From Anaeromassilibacillus senegalensis (lineage in GTDB: Bacteria; Bacillota; Clostridia; Oscillospirales; Acutalibacteraceae), in the NCBI RefSeq assembly GCF_021531715.1, contig NZ_JAFBIT010000001.1, positions 620,001 through 684,000 of the forward strand: 64,000 nucleotides of DNA, given 5' to 3'. Under the pieces are notes generated by a model that had not been told where the DNA came from, ran no database searches, and worked only from the letters and a program-made list of their open reading frames with translations. Position 1 is the first letter of the stretch. Each line of letters starts with the position of its first letter. Below, one piece after another: positions 59,194 through 64,000 of the stretch. Position numbers and translations under genes: made by a program.

Positions 59194-61584
59194 ATGAATC
59201 GATCTGAAATTCCCGCGCTTCGCCGCGCGGTTCTCGAAAAAGAGTTTGCACGCATGAACGACCGGCAAAAGCAGGCGGTGTTCTCCGTGAACGGCCCGCA
59301 CCTGATTCTCGCCGGCGCCGGAAGCGGAAAGACCACGGTGCTCATCAACCGCATCGCGAATATCCTGCGCTACGGCGATGCCTACAACAGCGCCTTTGTA
59401 CAGCCGGACTTCACTGAAGACGACTTTATGGCGTGCAAGGCGTATGTGGAAAACGGTGCGCCGCTTTCGGACGAAACGAAAAGTCATCTGAGCGTCTCCG
59501 CTTGCCTGCCGTGGAAGATCATGGCGATCACCTTTACCAACAAGGCGGCCGGCGAGCTCAAGGATCGTCTCTGCGCGATGCTCGGCGACGCCGGGAATGA
59601 GATCTGGGCGTCCACGTTCCACTCCACCTGTGCGCGCATTCTGCGCCGCGACGGCGACCGGCTCGGCTATTCGTCGCACTTCACGGTCTACGATACGGAC
59701 GATACGCGCCGCATGATGAAGGGCATCCTCAAGGAGCTTGACGTCTCCGAAAAGAATCTGCCGCCGAAAACCGTGCTGAATGAAATCTCCCGCGCAAAGG
59801 ATTCGCTGATCTCACCTGAGGAATATGCAAAAACCATCGGCGACGATTTCCGCCTGAAAATCATCTCCCGTGCGTATACGATGTATCAGCGGCGGCTGAT
59901 GGATGCGGACGCGATGGATTTTGACGATCTGATCTGCAAGACGGTCGAGCTGTTCCGAGCCTGCCCGGACGTTCTCGAATACTACCAGAACCGCTTCAAA
60001 TACCTGATGGTCGACGAATATCAGGATACGAACCACGCGCAGTACACGTTTGTCCGCCTGCTCGCGGAGAAGCACCAGAACCTCTGCGTCGTCGGTGATG
60101 ACGACCAGAGCATCTACAAATTCCGCGGCGCGACGATCGAAAACATTCTGAGCTTTGAAAATACATTCCATAACGCCAAGGTCATTCGTCTCGAGCAGAA
60201 TTACCGCTCGACGCAGAATATCCTGGATGCCGCGAATGCCGTCATTGAAAACAACACGGAACGTAAAGGCAAAACGCTCTGGACGCAGAATGGCTCCGGC
60301 AAGAAAATCCTTCTGCACACGGCGGAAAACGAGATGGACGAGGCGGAGCGCATCGCAAAGATCATTCTGGACGGCGTCTCCGGCGGACGGAAGTTTTCGG
60401 ATTACGCGGTTCTGTACCGTATGAACTCGCAGTCCATGATGTTTGAACGCAACTTTGCAAAATCCGGTATCCCGCACCGGATCATCGGCGGCACGCGCTT
60501 CTACGAGCGCCGTGAGATCCGCGAGATGATCGCCTATCTCAGCGTCATCAGCAATCCGAGCGACGAAATGCGCCTGCGCCGGATTATCAATACGCCCAAG
60601 CGCGGCATCGGAGACCGTTCCGTGGAGATTGCGGCGGAGATCGGCCAGCAGACCGGCGAGACGCTGTTTTCTGTGATTTCCCATGCGGACGAATACCCGG
60701 CGCTTTCGAGAGCTGCGGGCAAGATGAAGCTTTTCAGTGCGCAGATGCAGGGGTTGATCAATCTCAGCGAGGATGACGAGGTTACGATCAGCGAGCTGTA
60801 CGACGAGCTGGTGGAGCGCATCGATTACCTTGACTTCCTGAAAAGCGACGATCCGGAATCCGCAGAGGACCGCACGGCGAACGTTCACGAGCTTGCCTCG
60901 AACATCCGCCGCTATGAGGAGGAAAATCCCGAGGCGACGCTCGCCGATTTCCTCGAGGAGGTTTCGCTGATCACCGATATCGACAATTACGACAACACTT
61001 CCGACGCGGTGGTGCTGATGACCGTACACTCCGCGAAAGGGCTGGAGTTCCCGGTCGTTTTCCTGCCGGGCATGGAGGAAAATATTTTTCCGGGTATGGC
61101 GAGCATCTATGTGCCGAGCGAGGTGGAGGAGGAGCGCCGCTTAGCCTATGTTGCCATCACGCGCGCGAAAGAGGAGCTTTACATTTTCCACGCCGAATCG
61201 CGCATGATTTTCGGTACGACAAGCCGAAACAAGCTCTCCCGCTTTGCGGAGGAAATTCCGGAGGCGCTCGTCGAGCATACGCGCTCGCGCGAATACACGG
61301 CGCGCCCCGTCGTCATGCCGAGCTTTGCGGGTGCGAAGCCGTTCGGCACAGCGCAGAAGCCGATTTCAGTTGCGGAGGCGGGCGGTTTTACGCCGAAGCC
61401 GCGTGTCGCGCCGGCCCCGGCCGGGACATACCGCATCGGCGATACGGTCGTCCACAAGGCGTTCGGTACCGGCATGATCGTCTCCGCTACACCGATGGCA
61501 AATGACACGCTGCTGGAGGTCGCCTTCGACAAGGTAGGTACGAAGAAGCTCTTTGCGAATTTTGCGCGCCTGACAAAGCTCTGA
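59194..61584 (+). CDS. pcrA: UvrD/PcrA-type DNA helicase
   Basis: This 796-residue superfamily 1 helicase has the Q motif (MNDRQKQAVF), Walker A GAGSGKTTVL, motif Ia ITFTNKAAGELKDR, motif II VDEYQDTN, motif III GDDDQSIYKFRGA, motif IV QNYRSTQNIL, motif V VHSAKGLEF and motif VI VAITRAKEELY. The C-terminal part ends with a Tudor-like segment (RIGDTVVHKAFGTGMI) that binds RNA polymerase in PcrA. It unwinds DNA in repair and clears collisions. Between Walker A and motif Ia there is an insertion of about 60 residues seen in clostridial members. Confidence 0.96.
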   Translation: MNRSEIPALRRAVLEKEFARMNDRQKQAVFSVNGPHLILAGAGSGKTTVLINRIANILRYGDAYNSAFVQPDFTEDDFMACKAYVENGAPLSDETKSHLSVSACLPWKIMAITFTNKAAGELKDRLCAMLGDAGNEIWASTFHSTCARILRRDGDRLGYSSHFTVYDTDDTRRMMKGILKELDVSEKNLPPKTVLNEISRAKDSLISPEEYAKTIGDDFRLKIISRAYTMYQRRLMDADAMDFDDLICKTVELFRACPDVLEYYQNRFKYLMVDEYQDTNHAQYTFVRLLAEKHQNLCVVGDDDQSIYKFRGATIENILSFENTFHNAKVIRLEQNYRSTQNILDAANAVIENNTERKGKTLWTQNGSGKKILLHTAENEMDEAERIAKIILDGVSGGRKFSDYAVLYRMNSQSMMFERNFAKSGIPHRIIGGTRFYERREIREMIAYLSVISNPSDEMRLRRIINTPKRGIGDRSVEIAAEIGQQTGETLFSVISHADEYPALSRAAGKMKLFSAQMQGLINLSEDDEVTISELYDELVERIDYLDFLKSDDPESAEDRTANVHELASNIRRYEEENPEATLADFLEEVSLITDIDNYDNTSDAVVLMTVHSAKGLEFPVVFLPGMEENIFPGMASIYVPSEVEEERRLAYVAITRAKEELYIFHAESRMIFGTTSRNKLSRFAEEIPEALVEHTRSREYTARPVVMPSFAGAKPFGTAQKPISVAEAGGFTPKPRVAPAPAGTYRIGDTVVHKAFGTGMIVSATPMANDTLLEVAFDKVGTKKLFANFARLTKL

Positions 61585-61592
61585 GACAGCGC

Positions 61593-61634
61593 ATAAGCCG
61601 TGTATCCGGGGGGATGCACGGCTTATTTGTTCTT
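61593..61634. terminator. bidirectional terminator after pcrA
   Basis: ATAAGCCGTG-ATCC pairs with GGAT-CACGGCTTAT around GGGG, followed by TTGTTCTTTT. Confidence 0.82.
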
Positions 61635-61665
61635 TTATGCGCCGCTTCCCACGGCTGCAGGCGCT

Positions 61666-62463
61666 TTATTTTCCGCAGCCGCAGCCGCCATCACCGGCTT
61701 TGGGCGGGAAGAATTCGTCGGTCGGAAAATCGATCTTGCGGAACAGCTCGCAGGGATTATCGCTGGAGGTTACGCATTCCTTATCAGGGATGCAGAAATC
61801 AAACGCCGGGATCAGCATTTGCACATTGCGGACGATCTGCACGATGGTGAACAGTCCGATCGTGACATAGACCGTGTTTTTCTGCGGCATCGTCTCAAAT
61901 TCGCCGCCGTACCGGTTTGCAATGCATTCCGGGATGACGCAGCAGGGCTCGTAACCGCAGGAGCAGTGATCGCAGATTTTTGCGGAGAGCGCAACCGGCT
62001 GTGCAACCTGAACGGTCGCTTTCGGGAGTACCTTGTTGCCCTGCAGATCGGCCTCATCGCGTCCGCTTTCGCTCGAAAACATTTTGACATTGCCTTCGCT
62101 GCCGTAGAGGATGACCTTCTTGTTGAAGATCGAGATGCCGTTGACGTGCTCGGAACCGATCGTCGCGCCGCCGTACAGGTCGAGCGAAACGTCGAAGAAG
62201 AACGTCAGATCAATCGAATAGTAGCCGCGGTTAAAGGGGATCGGCTGCATGTCGATATAGACGGAAATCACGTCGACGCTGCGCACACGCACGTTCGCTG
62301 CGCAGTCCACGAGCGGCTGCACCGCGCCGGAAAACAGCACGCGTATGTCCTCGAGGCAATCCTTGTCACTGCAGGAATCATATATCCGCATCGCGTCGAT
62401 GCAAACGGCTTCTTTTAACATAGGGCGGCTCTCGAGCTCGGGAGCAAGTTCGTTTTCAGCCAT
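61666..62463 (-). CDS. conserved clostridial cysteine-rich protein, function unknown
   Basis: This 265-residue soluble protein has no signal peptide or membrane segment. It begins with EAVCIDAMRIYDSCSDKDCL, carries a central cysteine cluster (CDHCSCGYEPCC, then PECIANRYGG), a beta-rich middle (YYSIDLTFFFDVSLDLYGG) and the C-terminal tail GDGGCGCGK. I recognise the pattern as a recurrent hypothetical family of clostridia; spore or coat association is only a guess from cysteine content. AAAGGAGGTTTATCC is a strong ribosome binding site; no promoter is clear. Confidence 0.75.
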   Translation of the reverse strand: MAENELAPELESRPMLKEAVCIDAMRIYDSCSDKDCLEDIRVLFSGAVQPLVDCAANVRVRSVDVISVYIDMQPIPFNRGYYSIDLTFFFDVSLDLYGGATIGSEHVNGISIFNKKVILYGSEGNVKMFSSESGRDEADLQGNKVLPKATVQVAQPVALSAKICDHCSCGYEPCCVIPECIANRYGGEFETMPQKNTVYVTIGLFTIVQIVRNVQMLIPAFDFCIPDKECVTSSDNPCELFRKIDFPTDEFFPPKAGDGGCGCGK

Positions 62464-62574
62464 TGGATAAACCTCCTTTATGGTTTCTCACTGTCATTTT
62501 ACGAAAAGGGGCGCTTCTTGTGCCTGTCCAATCTTTCGTGTTTCTTAAATGACCGCTTCTTTGGAAAATTTAAG

Positions 62575-62603
62575 TTGTATATTGGCCCGCACTTTGCTAT
62601 AAT
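62575..62603 (+). promoter_or_regulatory. extended -10 promoter of tmk
   Basis: TTGTAT (62575-62580), 17-bp spacer, TATAAT (62598-62603) with an upstream TGC. The leader to tmk is about 70 nt with no recognised element. Confidence 0.8.
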
Positions 62604-62678
62604 AGACAGGAATGTACCGATATTGCACGGCCGGGGAAGCGGTTCGCGGCAGAAATAGGATAAAAGGTCGTTGAAAAT

Positions 62679-63335
62679 ATGGCACTGGTTGTTATTGAAG
62701 GGCTGGACGGAAGCGGAAAGGGTACGCAGGCCGAGCGCCTGTACCGCTATGCCGCCGGACGCGGCGGTGCGCGGAAAATCACCTTTCCGGATTATGACTC
62801 GCCGTCGTCGTCCCTTGTGAAAATGTATCTGGCCGGGGAATTCGGCAGCGATGCGGAAGCGGTGAACGCTTACGCGGCGAGCGCTTTTTACGCGGTGGAT
62901 CGTTTTGCAAGCTTTCAGACAAAATGGAAGGCGGATTACCTCGCGGGCAGCACAATTATTGCCGACCGCTATGTCACGTCCAATATTGTATATCAGCTCA
63001 GCAAGCTGCCGCCCGCTGAATGGGATGGTTACATGAGCTGGCTCGAGGACTTTGAATACGGCAAGCTCGGCTTGCCGAGGCCCGATCGTGTTTTGTATCT
63101 CGACGTCCTGCCGGAGGTCTCGCAGGAGCTTTTAAAAAAGCGCTATCAGGGCGACGTCACCAAAAAGGACATCCACGAAAAGGATTTTGCTTTTTTGCTG
63201 CACTGCCGCGACTGTGCACTGTATGCTGCTGACAAGCTGAACTGGAGCATTCTGAATTGCGCGGCGGGAAAAACGCTGCGCTCTATCGAAGATATACATC
63301 AGGAAATTTTAACGAAATTGGAGGATCTGTTATGA
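62679..63335 (+). CDS. tmk: thymidylate kinase
   Basis: This 218-residue dTMP kinase has the P loop EGLDGSGKGTQ (about residues 7-17), the DRY motif in IIADRYVTSN and a lid segment with LLKKRYQGDVTKKDIHEKD. It makes dTDP for DNA synthesis. GGATAAAAGG is the nearest ribosome binding element. Its stop codon overlaps the next start (ATGA), giving a tmk/DJ-1/5-FCL transcript. Unlike the usual clostridial arrangement, holB is not adjacent. Confidence 0.94.
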   Translation: MALVVIEGLDGSGKGTQAERLYRYAAGRGGARKITFPDYDSPSSSLVKMYLAGEFGSDAEAVNAYAASAFYAVDRFASFQTKWKADYLAGSTIIADRYVTSNIVYQLSKLPPAEWDGYMSWLEDFEYGKLGLPRPDRVLYLDVLPEVSQELLKKRYQGDVTKKDIHEKDFAFLLHCRDCALYAADKLNWSILNCAAGKTLRSIEDIHQEILTKLEDLL

Positions 63336-63874
63336 TCTACGTTTTTCTTGCGAACGGGTTTGAAGAAATTGAGGCGCTCACGCCGGTAGATATCCTGCGC
63401 AGAGCGGAGCTGGAGGTCAAAACCGTCGGCGTCGGTGGAAAGACCGTGACCGGCTCGCATGGCATTACGGTTACAGCCGATATTGAGGAAAAGGACGTCA
63501 CAACCGATGACATGGAGATGATGATTCTGCCCGGCGGCATGCCCGGCACGCTGAATCTCGAGAAATCGCCGATCGTCACGGCCTGCGCCGAATACTGCGC
63601 GCGCAACGGGATCTATCTTGCCGCCATCTGTGCAGCGCCGAGCATTTTGGGACACCTCGGCATTCTGGACGGCCGCGAAGCGATCTGTTTCCCGGGCTTC
63701 GAGAATGAGCTGAAGGGCGCAAAGCTTTCCGAGAAGCACGTCTGCGTGGATGGCAGCGTGATTACCGCCAAGGGAATGGGCGTTGCGACGCAGTTTGGTC
63801 TGGCACTGACTGGTCTGATGGCCGGTAAGGATGTCGCCGATAAGATTCACGCATCGATTCAGTGCGCGGACTGA
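63332..63874 (+). CDS. DJ-1/PfpI family protein
   Basis: The protein is 180 residues from ATG 63332 (GGAGGATCTGTT upstream), overlapping the tmk stop. FLANGFEEIEALTPVDILRR is the DJ-1/YajL start with the conserved glutamate, and the nucleophile elbow is AAICAAPSILG with the reactive cysteine. Members act as glyoxalases, deglycases or chaperones; the exact activity is debated. Normal length and complete. Confidence 0.93.
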   Translation: MIYVFLANGFEEIEALTPVDILRRAELEVKTVGVGGKTVTGSHGITVTADIEEKDVTTDDMEMMILPGGMPGTLNLEKSPIVTACAEYCARNGIYLAAICAAPSILGHLGILDGREAICFPGFENELKGAKLSEKHVCVDGSVITAKGMGVATQFGLALTGLMAGKDVADKIHASIQCAD

Positions 63875-64000
63875 TGACGGATAAGCGCGCGCTCCGCCGT
63901 GAAATGCTGGCGCTTCGGCGTGCCTGTACGGATCGGGCGGAACGGGATGAAGCCCTGTTTCGGTGCGTTACGGCTTCGGCGCTTTATCGGGAAGCGGATT
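63874..64000 (+). CDS. 5-formyltetrahydrofolate cyclo-ligase, N-terminal part only
   Basis: ATG 63874 overlaps the DJ-1 stop codon by one base. The 42 visible residues begin MTDKRALRREMLALRRACTD and contain SALYREAD, matching the N terminus of 5-formyl-THF cyclo-ligase (the substrate/ATP-binding R-x-x-x-R region). The gene runs out of the window, so the catalytic part is not seen. Confidence 0.75.
   Translation, partial: MTDKRALRREMLALRRACTDRAERDEALFRCVTASALYREAD

Overview
The window is an ordinary chromosomal stretch of a GC-rich (mid-50s % by eye), endospore-forming, anaerobic Firmicute. It most resembles class Clostridia, Oscillospiraceae/Ruminococcaceae, probably a gut or rumen fermenter. 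The support is an ABC germinant-receptor operon (spore former), the tig-clpP-clpX-lon-engB block, lepB-rbgA-rnhB-yraN, Rex (NADH-sensing repressor of anaerobes), clostridial DUF families, sigma-A style promoters with frequent extended -10 boxes, and plant-polysaccharide genes (GH43, GH51, a CE15-like esterase). I see no prophage, insertion sequence, CRISPR array or plasmid gene.

Layout. 1-8.7 kb: a radical-SAM/DUF2344 pair, rplS with a leader, lepB, rbgA, rnhB, yraN, an M19 dipeptidase, thrC and a phosphoesterase. 8.7-15.2 kb: protein quality control (tig, clpP, clpX, lon) and engB. 15.2-18.7 kb: lysA, a TrpR-like regulator with a methyltransferase, and hslO. 18.7-19.25 kb: tRNA cluster Val-Asp-Phe-Gly, a terminator, then Cys. 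19.3-23 kb: a Gfo/Idh/MocA oxidoreductase and a membrane nucleotide-sugar 4,6-dehydratase. 23-33.3 kb, mostly minus strand: NUDIX, a QueG-like ferredoxin protein, tRNA-Leu, rex, a second Gfo/Idh/MocA gene with pepT, then ppx-like/ppk/pfkA/sugar isomerase, which links polyphosphate and glycolysis.

33.3-46.9 kb is the accessory part: a CsoR-type regulator with a textbook operator, a drug/metabolite transporter, tRNA-Ser followed by a decayed acetyltransferase, divergent CE15-like esterase and GH43 xylosidase, a TipA-type MerR regulator, tRNA-Leu, a deletion-fused flavodoxin-like/HTH pair, two MATE pumps converging on each other, GH51 arabinofuranosidase, and a dehydrogenase plus heavy-metal permease behind a large palindrome. 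46.9-52 kb: mtaB, an ABC-F protein, a sugar isomerase and nrdR. 52-56.6 kb: a germinant-receptor operon divergent from a DUF421/DUF4363 pair, with predicted overlapping sigma-G promoters. 56.6-64 kb: asnB with DUF1836, pcrA, a cysteine-rich clostridial protein, tmk, a DJ-1 family gene and the start of 5-formyl-THF cyclo-ligase.

I found no wholly new multi-gene system. The best leads are the paired forespore promoters linking DUF421/DUF4363 to the germinant receptor, the near-perfect 44-bp dyad overlapping the -10 box of the dehydrogenase promoter, the Ppx/HD protein with altered catalytic motifs next to ppk, the probable internal start in the TipA-like gene, and the two gene remnants at 34.8 and 39.5 kb. 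All family assignments were made by reading the sequence; no database search was run.
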